Source: Roseinatronobacter sp052379845 (GTDB lineage Bacteria; Pseudomonadota; Alphaproteobacteria; Rhodobacterales; Rhodobacteraceae). Taken from it: a stretch of DNA of 64,000 nt. The stretch is taken from the NCBI GenBank assembly GCA_052379845.1, contig JBQTCF010000021.1. The stretch is one strand, 5' to 3'. The notes under the pieces are model-generated. The model was not told the origin of the DNA. It saw nothing but the letters and a program-made list of their open reading frames with translations, and did not search any database. The translations under genes were made by a program, and so were the position numbers. Shown in pieces: positions 34,551 to 42,535 of this stretch (the stretch's first letter is position 1; each line of letters starts with the position of its first letter).

Positions 34551-34666
34551 CGTTTTTCGCCCCGGATTCCCCCCACACCCTACATGCCCCTTTTGTGCCC
34601 GCCCGTGATGATGGCCGTCGCAAAAAGGTCAAGATGTTTTTCAATCTAAACGCGCAAATATTTCCG

Positions 34667-34695
34667 TTGACGGACACCCCCTTCATACGTCAGAT
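34667..34695 (+). promoter_or_regulatory. Candidate promoter of nrdJ
   Basis: TTGACG (34667-34672), a 17-base spacer, then TCAGAT (34690-34695). The -35 box is good and the -10 box poor. The two NrdR-like boxes overlap and follow it, as expected for a repressed promoter. Confidence 0.45.
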
Positions 34696-34699
34696 TGTG
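34686..34699. promoter_or_regulatory. Degenerate upstream NrdR-like box
   Basis: This 14-base segment matches 9 of 14 core positions of the NrdR consensus as I recall it (caCwAtATaTwGtg), with a well-kept right half (ATTGTG). It starts exactly 31 bases before the better box. NrdR boxes usually occur in pairs an integral number of helical turns apart. Confidence 0.4.
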
Positions 34700-34716
34700 G
34701 ATGTCGCCGCAAGACC

Positions 34717-34730
34717 CACTAGATGTAGTG
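34717..34730. promoter_or_regulatory. NrdR-like box upstream of nrdJ
   Basis: CACTAGATGTAGTG is a 5-4-5 inverted repeat that matches 12 of 14 core positions of the NrdR consensus. NrdR is the ATP/dATP-sensing repressor of ribonucleotide reductase genes, so control of nrdJ by NrdR is likely. Confidence 0.6.
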
Positions 34731-34759
34731 AATCCATCCACGACATGAAGGTGGGCAAC

Positions 34760-34884
34760 GGGACAGGGAATAGGAAAAGCCAATACGCAAAACACCGGGA
34801 AACACCACCGGTGAAACCCGCGTTTTGTGCCATGTCTGGCCCCTGCCCCTTGAAATTGCGGCAAATTCAAGCGGGCATGACCCG
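34760..34884 (+). ncRNA. Highly structured 5' leader of nrdJ (candidate cis-regulatory RNA)
   Basis: By hand folding, GGGACAGGG (34760-34768) can pair with CCCTGCCC (34841-34848), enclosing a compound hairpin. CGCAAAAC (34786-34793) pairs with GTTTTGTG (34822-34829), then CGGG (34796-34799) with CCCG (34817-34820), then a symmetric AAA/AAA internal loop, then CACC/GGTG (34803-34806 with 34810-34813). Two further hairpins follow at 34850-34870 and 34872-34884. The leader ends 35 bases before the nrdJ ATG. I do not find the conserved B12 box of known cobalamin riboswitches. Function is not established. Confidence 0.5.
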
Positions 34885-34919
34885 TAAAACCGTGAAGCGA
34901 AAAAAGGGACGTCAGGCAG

Positions 34920-37900
34920 ATGATCATCGAGCGGCACTTTACCAATGCAGGACAAGACGCCTATGCGGCGCTGGAATTCACCACAACCGTGTCAGAGATT
35001 CGCAACCCCGACGGAACAGTGGTGTTTCGCAATGACGCGGTAGAAGTGCCCGCCACCTGGTCGCAAGTCGCGTCTGATGTGATCGCGCAGAAATATTTCC
35101 GCAAGGCGGGTGTGCCTGCACGCCTGAAACGTGTTGCCGAAAAGGGCGTGCCGGAATTCCTGTGGCGGTCGGTGCCCGATGAAAAAGCACTGGCCGAATT
35201 GCCTGAAGATGAACGCTTCGTGGGCGAAACATCGGCCAAGCAGGTTTTTGACCGGCTGGCGGGTGCCTGGGCCTATTGGGGCTGGAAGGGCGGCTATTTC
35301 AAAACCGAGTCCGATGCGCGCGCCTATTTCGACGAAATGCGCTTCATGCTGGCCGCACAGATGGCAGCCCCCAACAGCCCGCAATGGTTCAACACCGGCC
35401 TGCATTGGGCTTACGGCATCGACGGCCCAAGCCAGGGGCATTTCTATGTAGACCCCTTCACCCATAAACTGGTGAAGTCAAAATCCAGCTATGAACACCC
35501 CCAGCCCCATGCCTGCTTCATCCAGTCTGTCAGCGATGATCTGGTCAATGAAGGCGGGATCATGGACCTGTGGGTGCGCGAAGCGCGCCTGTTCAAATAT
35601 GGTTCCGGCACAGGAACCAACTTCAGCTCACTGCGTGGTGAAGGTGAGAAACTGTCGGGCGGCGGTAAATCCTCCGGGTTGATGGGTTTCCTGAAAATCG
35701 GTGATCGGGCCGCAGGCGCGATCAAGTCGGGCGGGACCACGCGCCGCGCGGCCAAGATGGTCATTTGTGACATGGACCATCCCGATATCGAGGAATTCAT
35801 CAACTGGAAGGTGATCGAAGAACAAAAGGTCGCCTCGCTGGTTGCCGGTTCCAAACTGCACTCGGCGCGTCTGAATGACATTTTCGGCGCAATCCGGGCA
35901 TGGGATGGCAGCACGGAGGATGCCGTTGACCCGGCAAAGAACCCCGCATTGAAGGCGGCCATCAAGGCGGCCAAAAATTCCATGATCCCCGAAACCTACA
36001 CCGCGCGTGTGCTGCAATATGCCCGTCAGGGCTATGACAGCATCGAATTCCCGACTTATGACACCGATTGGGATTCAGAAGCCTATATCACTGTGTCCGG
36101 CCAGAATTCGAACAATTCTGTGCGCGTCACAGATGCGTTTCTGAAGGCCGTGAAGGATGATTCCGATTGGGAATTGCTGCGCCGCACCGATGGCAAACCC
36201 GCCAAAACCATCAAGGCGCGCGATCTGTGGGACCAGGTGGGTCATGCCGCATGGGCCTGCGCCGATCCGGGCATTCAGTTTCACGACACCGTCAACGCAT
36301 GGCACACCTGCCCAGCAGATGGCGCGATTCGCGGGTCCAACCCGTGTAGCGAATACATGTTCCTTGATGATACGGCCTGCAACCTTGCATCCATGAACCT
36401 GCTGAAATTCTATGACAGCCATAGCTTCAACGCCGAAGGCTACATGCATGCCACCCGCCTGTGGACCATCACACTGGAAATCAGTGTGATGATGGCACAA
36501 TTCCCGTCCAAGGAAATTGCGCAGCGGTCTTATGAGTTCCGCACACTGGGGCTGGGCTATGCCAATATTGGCGGATTGCTGATGAATATGGGCTTTGGCT
36601 ATGATTCCGCCGAAGGCCGCGCGCTGTGCGGGGCGCTGACTGCGCTGATGACCGGCGTCAGCTATGCCACATCTGCGGAAATGGCAGCAGAACTGGGCGC
36701 GTTCCCCGGCTACAAGAAAAACGCCGATCACATGCTGCGTGTGATCCGCAACCACCGCCGCGCCGCCTATGGCGATGACAGCTATGAAGCGGTGAACGTG
36801 GCCCCTGTCGCGCTGGATGCGGCCAACTGCCCCGATGCACGGATTGTGGACCTTGCGCGCGCCGCATGGGATGAAGCCCTGACATTGGGCAAGAAACACG
36901 GATACCGCAACGCACAATCCACCGTGATTGCGCCCACCGGCACCATCGGGCTGGTCATGGATTGCGACACCACCGGCATTGAACCCGATTTCGCATTGGT
37001 CAAGTTCAAGAAACTGGCCGGTGGCGGGTATTTCAAGATCATCAACCAGTCAGTGCCCGCCGCCCTGCGCAAACTGGGCTATAAGGAAGCGCAGATCGCT
37101 GAAATTATCGCCTATGCGGTGGGCCATGGCAGCCTTGGGCAGGCACCGGGCATCAACCATACCAGCCTTATTGGCCATGGTTTTGGCCAGGCCGAGATTG
37201 CCAAGATCGAAAAAGCCCTGCCATCAGCGTTCGATATCCGGTTTGTGTTCAACCAATGGACCCTGGGCGAGGAATTCTGCCGCGAAACGCTGGGCATTCC
37301 GGCAGCCGAGCTGAACAACCCCGGCTTCGACCTGCTGCGCCATCTGGGCTTCACCAAGGCACAGATTGACGCCGCCAATGACCATGTCTGCGGCACCATG
37401 ACACTGGAAGGCGCGCCACACCTGAAGGACGAGCATATTTCGATCTTCGATTGTGCCAACCCTTGCGGCAAGAAAGGCAAGCGCTTCCTGTCTGTGGACA
37501 GCCATATCTACATGATGGCGGCAGCGCAGTCGTTCATTTCCGGCGCGATTTCCAAAACCATCAACATGCCCAACAGCGCCACAATCGAAGAAACGCTGGC
37601 GGCCTATGAACTCAGCTGGTCGCTGGGCATCAAGGCGAATGCGCTGTATCGGGACGGGTCCAAACTGTCGCAACCGCTGGCCGCTGCCTTGATTGACGAT
37701 GATGAGGAAGCCGAGGAAATTCTGGCAAGCGGGTCCACGCAGGAAAAAGCGCAGGTTCTGGCCGAAAAGATCGTTGAGAAGATCATCATCAAGGAAGTCA
37801 TTCGCCGCGACCGCGCAAAACTGCCTGAACGCCGCAAGGGCTATACCCAAAAAGCCGTTGTTGGCGGCCACAAAGTGTATCTGCGCACGGGCGAGTATAC

Positions 37901-38567
37901 CGATGGCAAGCTGGGCGAGATTTTCATCGATATGCACAAGGAAGGTGCCGGCTTCCGTGCGATGATGAACAATTTTGCCATCGCTGTGTCGGTTGGTCTG
38001 CAATATGGTGTGCCGCTGGAAGAATTCGTCGATGCCTTCACCTTCACCCGGTTTGAACCGGCGGGCATGGTGCAGGGCAATGACAGCATCAAGAATGCCA
38101 CGTCCATTCTGGATTACATCTTCCGCGAACTGGCTGTCAGCTATCTGGACCGCACCGATCTGGCCCATGTGAAACCCACAGGCACCAGTTTCGACGATCT
38201 GGGCGCGGGCGAACATGAAGGCGTGCGCAATGTGGCGGAACTGTCCGACGATGCCGCATCCCGTTCGCTGGAAGTGCTGCGGCAGATCAGTTCAACCGGC
38301 TATCTGCGCAAACGGCTTCCGCATGAACTGACAGTGCTGCAAGGCGGCCAATCCGTCACGGCCTATGCAACGGACCGCACCACGGCAGTGGCATTGGAAA
38401 CCAGCCAGTCCGAGACCCTGACCGTCGCCACCATGGACCCGCGCGCCAAGGCCCGCATGCAAGGCTATGAAGGCGACCCCTGCGGTGAATGCGGCAACTA
38501 CACATTGGTGCGCAACGGGACATGCATGAAATGCAACACCTGCGGCGGGACGAGCGGGTGTAGCTGA
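34920..38567 (+). CDS. nrdJ: NrdJ, adenosylcobalamin-dependent (class II) ribonucleotide reductase
   Basis: Reduces ribonucleotides to deoxyribonucleotides with a B12-generated thiyl radical, independent of oxygen. At 1215 residues it matches the large alphaproteobacterial type. HACFIQSVSDDLV and GSGTGTNFSSLRGEGE lie in the N-terminal part, RGSNPCSEYMFLDDTACNLAS carries the active-site region, and APTGTIGLVMDCDTTGIEPDFAL follows. The C-terminal zinc-ribbon-like tail is CGECGNYTLVRNGTCMKCNT with CGGTSGCS. It appears to be a single-gene unit with its own promoter, NrdR boxes, structured leader and terminator. Confidence 0.97.
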   Translation: MIIERHFTNAGQDAYAALEFTTTVSEIRNPDGTVVFRNDAVEVPATWSQVASDVIAQKYFRKAGVPARLKRVAEKGVPEFLWRSVPDEKALAELPEDERFVGETSAKQVFDRLAGAWAYWGWKGGYFKTESDARAYFDEMRFMLAAQMAAPNSPQWFNTGLHWAYGIDGPSQGHFYVDPFTHKLVKSKSSYEHPQPHACFIQSVSDDLVNEGGIMDLWVREARLFKYGSGTGTNFSSLRGEGEKLSGGGKSSGLMGFLKIGDRAAGAIKSGGTTRRAAKMVICDMDHPDIEEFINWKVIEEQKVASLVAGSKLHSARLNDIFGAIRAWDGSTEDAVDPAKNPALKAAIKAAKNSMIPETYTARVLQYARQGYDSIEFPTYDTDWDSEAYITVSGQNSNNSVRVTDAFLKAVKDDSDWELLRRTDGKPAKTIKARDLWDQVGHAAWACADPGIQFHDTVNAWHTCPADGAIRGSNPCSEYMFLDDTACNLASMNLLKFYDSHSFNAEGYMHATRLWTITLEISVMMAQFPSKEIAQRSYEFRTLGLGYANIGGLLMNMGFGYDSAEGRALCGALTALMTGVSYATSAEMAAELGAFPGYKKNADHMLRVIRNHRRAAYGDDSYEAVNVAPVALDAANCPDARIVDLARAAWDEALTLGKKHGYRNAQSTVIAPTGTIGLVMDCDTTGIEPDFALVKFKKLAGGGYFKIINQSVPAALRKLGYKEAQIAEIIAYAVGHGSLGQAPGINHTSLIGHGFGQAEIAKIEKALPSAFDIRFVFNQWTLGEEFCRETLGIPAAELNNPGFDLLRHLGFTKAQIDAANDHVCGTMTLEGAPHLKDEHISIFDCANPCGKKGKRFLSVDSHIYMMAAAQSFISGAISKTINMPNSATIEETLAAYELSWSLGIKANALYRDGSKLSQPLAAALIDDDEEAEEILASGSTQEKAQVLAEKIVEKIIIKEVIRRDRAKLPERRKGYTQKAVVGGHKVYLRTGEYTDGKLGEIFIDMHKEGAGFRAMMNNFAIAVSVGLQYGVPLEEFVDAFTFTRFEPAGMVQGNDSIKNATSILDYIFRELAVSYLDRTDLAHVKPTGTSFDDLGAGEHEGVRNVAELSDDAASRSLEVLRQISSTGYLRKRLPHELTVLQGGQSVTAYATDRTTAVALETSQSETLTVATMDPRAKARMQGYEGDPCGECGNYTLVRNGTCMKCNTCGGTSGCS

Positions 38568-38580
38568 GGAGGACATGAAA

Positions 38581-38682
38581 ATGATTGTGTCAGATTTCGG
38601 AATTTTGTACGAAATTTCGAAATTGCGGCGAAAAATAATGCGGGGAAAATCCTCAATTTGTGAAGCAATATCAACGTCTTGA
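38581..38682 (+). CDS. Possible 33-residue peptide downstream of nrdJ
   Basis: ATG at 38581 preceded by GGAGG eight bases upstream, right after the nrdJ stop. The product begins MIVSDFGILYEISKLRRK and is basic and amphipathic. It is AT-rich compared with nrdJ. The strong ribosome-binding site is the main support; no family is recognised. Confidence 0.3.
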   Translation: MIVSDFGILYEISKLRRKIMRGKSSICEAISTS

Positions 38683-38728
38683 ATTGGATTTCTTCACTCC
38701 GGGGCCTTGTTTTCCGGCAAAATACCCC

Positions 38729-38756
38729 AGCGGGCGGAGGCAACTCCGCCCGCTTT
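38729..38756 (+). terminator. Terminator of the nrdJ transcript
   Basis: A perfect 11-pair stem AGCGGGCGGAG (38729-38739) with CTCCGCCCGCT (38744-38754), tetraloop GCAA, then TTT. It marks the end of the core nrdJ unit and the left edge of the accessory scar. Confidence 0.75.
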
Positions 38757-38853
38757 GCCATTCCGGCGGCGATACCCCCCCCGGAACGGTTGGGGCCGGC
38801 CATCTGATGCTGTAAGATCGGCTGCGATTCCAACAAACAGGTCAAGTTTTCCG

Positions 38854-39316
38854 GTGAAACTCCATTTCCAATCCGACGAGACTTTCGTCAGTTTCGTGAG
38901 CCGCTCGGCGCGATCCTTCGGGCTGTCCGGTGCCGAGGATTTGGTCCGGGATGTCGGGGTTTCGCTTGGGTCTTTTCACAAAGGGCATCGGGACACGATC
39001 ACGAAGGTCGCCAAGGTGCTGGGGGTCGATCCAGAACTGGCATTCGCCCAAAGCTTCCGACGCATCGACGCCCAGAATACAAAGTTGTTGAATATGACCC
39101 TGCGGGAAAAGCGGCTCCTGCGGGGGAAGTTGCGGGTCTGTCCGGCTTGTCTGCGGTCAGACATCGGTCCGGAATTGACCGAAACGACAGCCTTTAACGC
39201 GTATGCCCGGATGGCATGGTCGATCGCCCCTTTCAAGGTTTGCCCGATACATCGCCTTTTCCTTGTCGACCCACCCGAAGCCGGGGTCAATCATGAGTTC
39301 AACCGAACCTGGAAAC
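38854..39316 (+). pseudogene. Truncated TniQ-family transposition protein
   Basis: The N-terminal 154 codons of a TniQ protein, starting at a GTG. VKLHFQSDETFVSFVSRSAR is the TniQ N-terminal segment, and the zinc-binding region is RVCPACLRSDIG followed by WSIAPFKVCPIHRLFLVD (the CxxC..CxxH pattern). TniQ proteins select targets in Tn7-like and Tn5053-like transposons. The frame is broken by the left end of an IS21-family element, inside which it meets a stop at 39339. No tniA/tniB or tnsABC partner is present, so this is a remnant. Confidence 0.75.
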
Positions 39317-39365
39317 TGTTGATTGTCACCGAGAACTGACCCACCCGGTTATTATGTTCTGCGTG

Positions 39366-40103
39366 TCATGTTGGGGTCAATGCTGGTGTTTCCTTCCGTT
39401 TCTTTTTTGCCGTTTCGGAGCTGGCCTTGAAGCGGTAGCTGTCGTTGCCAGTCTCCAAAATGTGGCAGCGATGGGTGAGGCGCTCGAGAAGCGCGGTGGT
39501 CATCTTGGCGTCACCAAAGACGCTCGCCCATTCGCTGAAGCTCAGGTTGGTGGTGATGATGACGCTGGTGCGCTCGTAGAGTTTGGCTCGAGAAGATGGA
39601 GTGAGGAGGATCAGGAATTGATCCGGGCGTGAAGGGGAAAAGCAAATTATCCGGGGGATGATTTGCCCCCGAACGCAATTCCCCGACGAACCAAGGCCCC
39701 GCCAGAGGCGCTGAATGGCAAGTATCCCAGCTCGTCCAGGATCACCAAGTCGGTTTTGACCAGCGCCTCGGCGATCTTCCCGGCCTTGCCCTGGGCTTTT
39801 TCCTGTTCCAGCGCGTTGACCAGTTCGACCGTCGAGAAGAAGCGCACGCGCTTACGATGATGCTCGATGGCCTGAATGCCGAGGGTCACGCCAAAGGCGT
39901 GCTTCCAGCACGACCGCAACATGGGATTTCCCTGTTCCCGGCCCCCCGATCAGCACCACATTCTCAGCCCCATCCAGGAACTCACAGCGATGGAGCTGGC
40001 GGACCAAGCCTTCACGGATGTCGCTGGCGGTAAAATCATATCCCGAGAGGTCCTTGTAAGCCGGAAGTGAGACGACTTCTTCAACAGCCCCCCCCCGGAT
40101 CAA
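39366..40103 (-). pseudogene. istB: istB remnant (IS21-family ATP-binding helper), frameshifted
   Basis: Recognisable IstB pieces: LPAYKDLSGYDFTASDIREG, LDGAENVVLIGGPGTGKSHV (Walker A), a frameshift near 39910, then GIQAIEHHRKRVRFFSTVEL through LVILDELGYLPFSASGGAL. A foreign segment at 39587-39692 interrupts it, and the tail YERTSVIITTNLSFSEWASV to ETPALTPT ends at 39366. The first residues of normal IstB are missing because the istA/istB junction was deleted. It cannot make a working protein. Confidence 0.8.
39587..39692. other. Foreign 106-base segment inside the istB remnant
   Basis: It replaces about 15-20 bases of normal istB (the LLFHLLS codons). It contains two hairpins, GGATCA-N5-TGATCC and CGGGGG-N8-CCCCCG. 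I cannot assign its source; the end of another mobile element is the likeliest. Confidence 0.45.
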
Positions 40104-40107
40104 TTTC

Positions 40108-40468
40108 TGGCCCGGCCCATACGCACAAAGGCCGCGACGCGCTCGTAGGATCCGTCATATCAAAGCCCCACGAGCTCTTCATACATCTCCTTCGCAGTGC
40201 GGCGATCCTTACGCGTCTTGCGCTGGTTGGCCACAAGCCAGTCTGTCAGCCGCGCCGCGTATGGATCGATCTTGCTTGGGCGATCAGGTGTCTGAAACTT
40301 GGGCTCGACGATCCCCTCCCGCAGATACCTCTTGATCTCTCAGCCGTCGGTCTGGAACCGATGGCGACCAACGGCTTCGATCCGCGATACGCCCGTCCGC
40401 CGTGCGATCTCGCGAATGGGCATCTCGTCCCGCAACGCCCATTTCCGAATAATCCTCAAAAATCCCAT
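40108..40468 (-). pseudogene. istA: istA remnant (IS21-family transposase N-terminus)
   Basis: Starts MGFLRIIRKWALRDEMPIRE at 40468 with the helix-turn-helix (REIARRTGVSR). It then passes an in-frame stop near 40340, continues as KRYLREGIVEPKFQTPDRPS and ELVGL-stop-YDGSYERVAAFVR, and breaks off. The DDE catalytic domain is entirely gone, so the element cannot move by itself. Confidence 0.8.
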
Positions 40469-40581
40469 GTCTATCACTCCCAAAGCCCCCGACTGCTTTG
40501 CGCAGGGGCAAGGTTGCACATGGGTCAATTCTCAATGACAATCTCTGCTGTTGCCGGGTCAGGTCTCAGTGACAATCAACA

Positions 40582-41241
40582 CCCGGCGAAACGCAAGCGG
40601 AAGGATCACTCGTTCCCAGACACATAAAAACAAGGCTCGAACGTCTGTTTGCATCTCCGGGTGCAGGGTCGGATCACGCGGTCGCGGTCACATGCCAAAG
40701 GCTGAATTGGCTGATGTTCATAGACCCGGAATGGACCGAGCGACGCTTGATCCCATTGCTTGCCTTCGATCATCCAGCCGCAGAACCCGCATGGAACGGG
40801 TTCTTGCACTCTGGTAGGGTCCCAATTTCTCCACTCGCAGTATTGATCAAACCCCTGTTGGTCGATGTTTTTCCATGGGTGGAAGGTTTTTCATGGGACC
40901 GCGACCTTGCAAAGATTGCAGCCGAGTGGCTTGGCTGGATGCGGATTTTTCAACCCGATGAACCAGCAGGGTTGACCCGATCGGAAATGCGTTCCGCCCT
41001 GCGCTCCATGTCAGACAGCACAAGAAACCGCTTCATCTTCTGGCTGGGGCGCGTGGGGCAGAAAAATGAAATAGGCTGGGCGGAGCTTGTCGTGCCGTTC
41101 ATAGAAAATGAATGGCAGCACGAGAAATTAATATATCTTGTGGAAGCCGCACCACGCACCACAAGATGCGGAAGCTCCACGAGTGACGGCGAAATCTTTG
41201 CCCGATTTCGTGCTAACTTAACCCCGATTTACAAACACTAG
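40582..41241 (+). pseudogene. C-terminal fragment of a large protein, possibly SIR2/DUF4020-type defence protein
   Basis: The frame is open from the first base after the IS end and has an internal ATG at 40714. LNWLMFIDPEWTERRLIPLL, HPAAEPAWNGFLHSGRV and LIKPLLVDVFPW recall the DUF4020 region found at the C-terminus of large SIR2-family proteins in defence islands; LTRSEMRSALRSMSDSTRNR follows. The last 35 residues look out of frame with any such domain, so both ends are lost. The family call is from memory and uncertain; the fragment status is clear from its position against the IS. Confidence 0.55.
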
Positions 41242-41549
41242 TGCGTCCAGACCTGCCTGCGGTTGGTGGCGAAATTATCGCCATAGCCGCCGGGACGCAG
41301 GTTTGGACGTCGGGTTTTCGGTTCGATGACGTTAAATTCAATTCCATGTGCGCGTGCGTAAGCTTCTGCGTCGTCACGGTTGTCAAAACGCAGTTTCACC
41401 TGTGCGTCCATATCTCCCGAACTGGTCCAGCCCATAAGCGGGTCGATCTTGCGCGCCTGCGCAGGTGAGAATTCCAGCACCCACTGATGGGTTTTGGCCG
41501 TGCCGGACTGCATGGCATTGCGGGCAGGGCGGTAAATACGGGCACGCAT
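41238..41549 (-). CDS. ETC complex I accessory subunit (NDUFS4-like)
   Basis: A 103-residue protein of the ETC_C1_NDUFA4 family, the alphaproteobacterial counterpart of the mitochondrial 18-kDa accessory subunit of NADH:ubiquinone oxidoreductase. MRARIYRPARNAMQSGTAKT, MGWTSSGDMDAQVKLRFDNR and AYARAHGIEFNV are characteristic. The start at 41549 is at the conserved N-terminus; the upstream residues of the longer frame are not part of the family. Its stop codon overlaps the stop of the fragment on the other strand (CTAG). Confidence 0.92.
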   Translation of the reverse strand: MRARIYRPARNAMQSGTAKTHQWVLEFSPAQARKIDPLMGWTSSGDMDAQVKLRFDNRDDAEAYARAHGIEFNVIEPKTRRPNLRPGGYGDNFATNRRQVWTH

Positions 41550-41817
41550 GGCAAACCTCTTGTTTTGACGCCTGTTATATGCGCGAAACCGGGCCACGAT
41601 GCAAGCATGGACGCGGCCCGCCGCACATATGTGCAGTGCAGGTATTAAAGCGCAGCCCTCCGCAAGATAGAACCTGGCGTTGGCCGTTCGGGCCGACCCC
41701 AGCTTTCTGACCGCATGCAGGCACATAAGCTGCGCGACAAGGCATATCCCGGACCACAGCCCGGCCTGTGCGCCTCGGGCCACCGGAATCTCAATCTGCC
41801 CGAGATGTGAGAGTGAC
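41550..41817. other. Non-coding region between the complex I subunit gene and the rplO promoter
   Basis: No credible gene on either strand. The left end must hold the promoter of the minus-strand complex I subunit gene, but I see no strong boxes. Confidence 0.4.
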
Positions 41818-41846
41818 TTGAAACACCCCCGCAACCTGTCTATACG
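41818..41846 (+). promoter_or_regulatory. Strong promoter of the rplO-secY-adk operon
   Basis: TTGAAA (41818-41823), a 17-base spacer, then TATACG (41841-41846). It is followed in the 94-base leader by CCCC-GCA-GGGG-TTTTT (about 41847-41863), a small terminator-like hairpin that might attenuate. The ribosome-binding site AAAGGAGA lies before the rplO ATG. Confidence 0.65.
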
Positions 41847-41939
41847 CCCCGCAGGGGTTTTTGCCCCGGTATTTTATACGCAACGCCGCGTGGCCCTGAT
41901 TCGTCGCTGACGGGGCTTTCCGGCAAAGGAGATGGCGAC

Positions 41940-42431
41940 ATGAAACTGAATGAACTTCGTGACAATCCAGGCGCAACCAAGAAACGCATGCGCGTTGGCC
42001 GTGGCCCCGGTTCGGGCAAGGGTAAAATGGGTGGCCGTGGTATCAAGGGCCAGAATTCGCGTTCCGGTGTGGCGATCAAGTCGTATGAAGGCGGCCAGAT
42101 GCCACTTTATATGCGTCTGCCCAAGCGCGGCTTCAACAAGCCAAACCGCAAGGCTTTTGCTGTGGTCAACCTTGGCCTGATCGAAAAATTCATCACTGAA
42201 GGCAAGCTGGACGCCAGCGCCACCATCACCGAAGATGCGCTGATCGCATCCGGTCTGGTGCGTCGCAAGCGTGACGGCGTGCGCGTTCTGGCCAAAGGCG
42301 AGATCAGCACGAAGATCAATCTGCAGGTAACGGGCGTGTCCAAAACAGCGCAGGATGCTGTCGAAAAAGCTGGCGGAACGGTCGAAATTCTGACGCCCGC
42401 ACCGAAAAAGGACGCGGCGGCAGCCGAATAA
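41940..42431 (+). CDS. rplO: 50S ribosomal protein L15
   Basis: A 163-residue ribosomal protein with MKLNELRDNPGATKKRMRVG, the glycine-rich GPGSGKGKMGGRGIKGQNSR segment, and KGEISTKINLQVTGVSKTAQ. The alanine-rich tail is typical of alphaproteobacteria. It begins the operon here: rpmD and the other spc-operon genes that normally precede it are not upstream. Confidence 0.97.
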   Translation: MKLNELRDNPGATKKRMRVGRGPGSGKGKMGGRGIKGQNSRSGVAIKSYEGGQMPLYMRLPKRGFNKPNRKAFAVVNLGLIEKFITEGKLDASATITEDALIASGLVRRKRDGVRVLAKGEISTKINLQVTGVSKTAQDAVEKAGGTVEILTPAPKKDAAAAE

Positions 42432-42479
42432 TGGTTGTGACCGGCGCTTGCGCCGCTTACATCACCCCATAGGGTTTTC

Positions 42480-42512
42480 GCGCCGCCGACCGGGACCCCG
42501 GTCCGGCGGCGC
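42480..42512 (+). other. Long intercistronic hairpin between rplO and secY
   Basis: GCGCCGCCGACCGG (42480-42493) pairs with CCGGTCCGGCGGCGC (42498-42512) with one bulged base and a four-base loop. There is no T-tract. It probably affects mRNA stability or the ratio of the two products. Confidence 0.6.
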
Positions 42513-42535
42513 TGACATGTAAGAGAGAGACGAGC

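Larger units (their letters stand above)
39317..40581 (-). mobile_element. Decayed IS21-family insertion sequence
   Basis: The ends are long inverted repeats: TGTTGATTGTCACCGAGAAC at 39317-39336 and, read on the minus strand from 40581, TGTTGATTGTCACTGAGACC, each followed by TGACCC. A further internal TGTCATTGAGAATTGACCC copy lies near the right end. The element is 1265 bases, about half the size of an intact IS21 relative. istA is truncated with internal stops, istB is frameshifted and carries an extra 106-base segment. No target duplication is seen at the two junctions, so the flanks were probably joined by deletion. Confidence 0.85.

Noticed and set aside
34731..34919. Cobalamin riboswitch upstream of nrdJ
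   Set aside because: The leader is strongly structured, but I do not find the conserved B12 box or its partner loop; it is reported as an unclassified leader instead.
39312..40586. Target-site duplication flanking the IS21 relic
   Set aside because: The bases outside the two ends (GGAAAC and CCCGGC) do not match in direct orientation.
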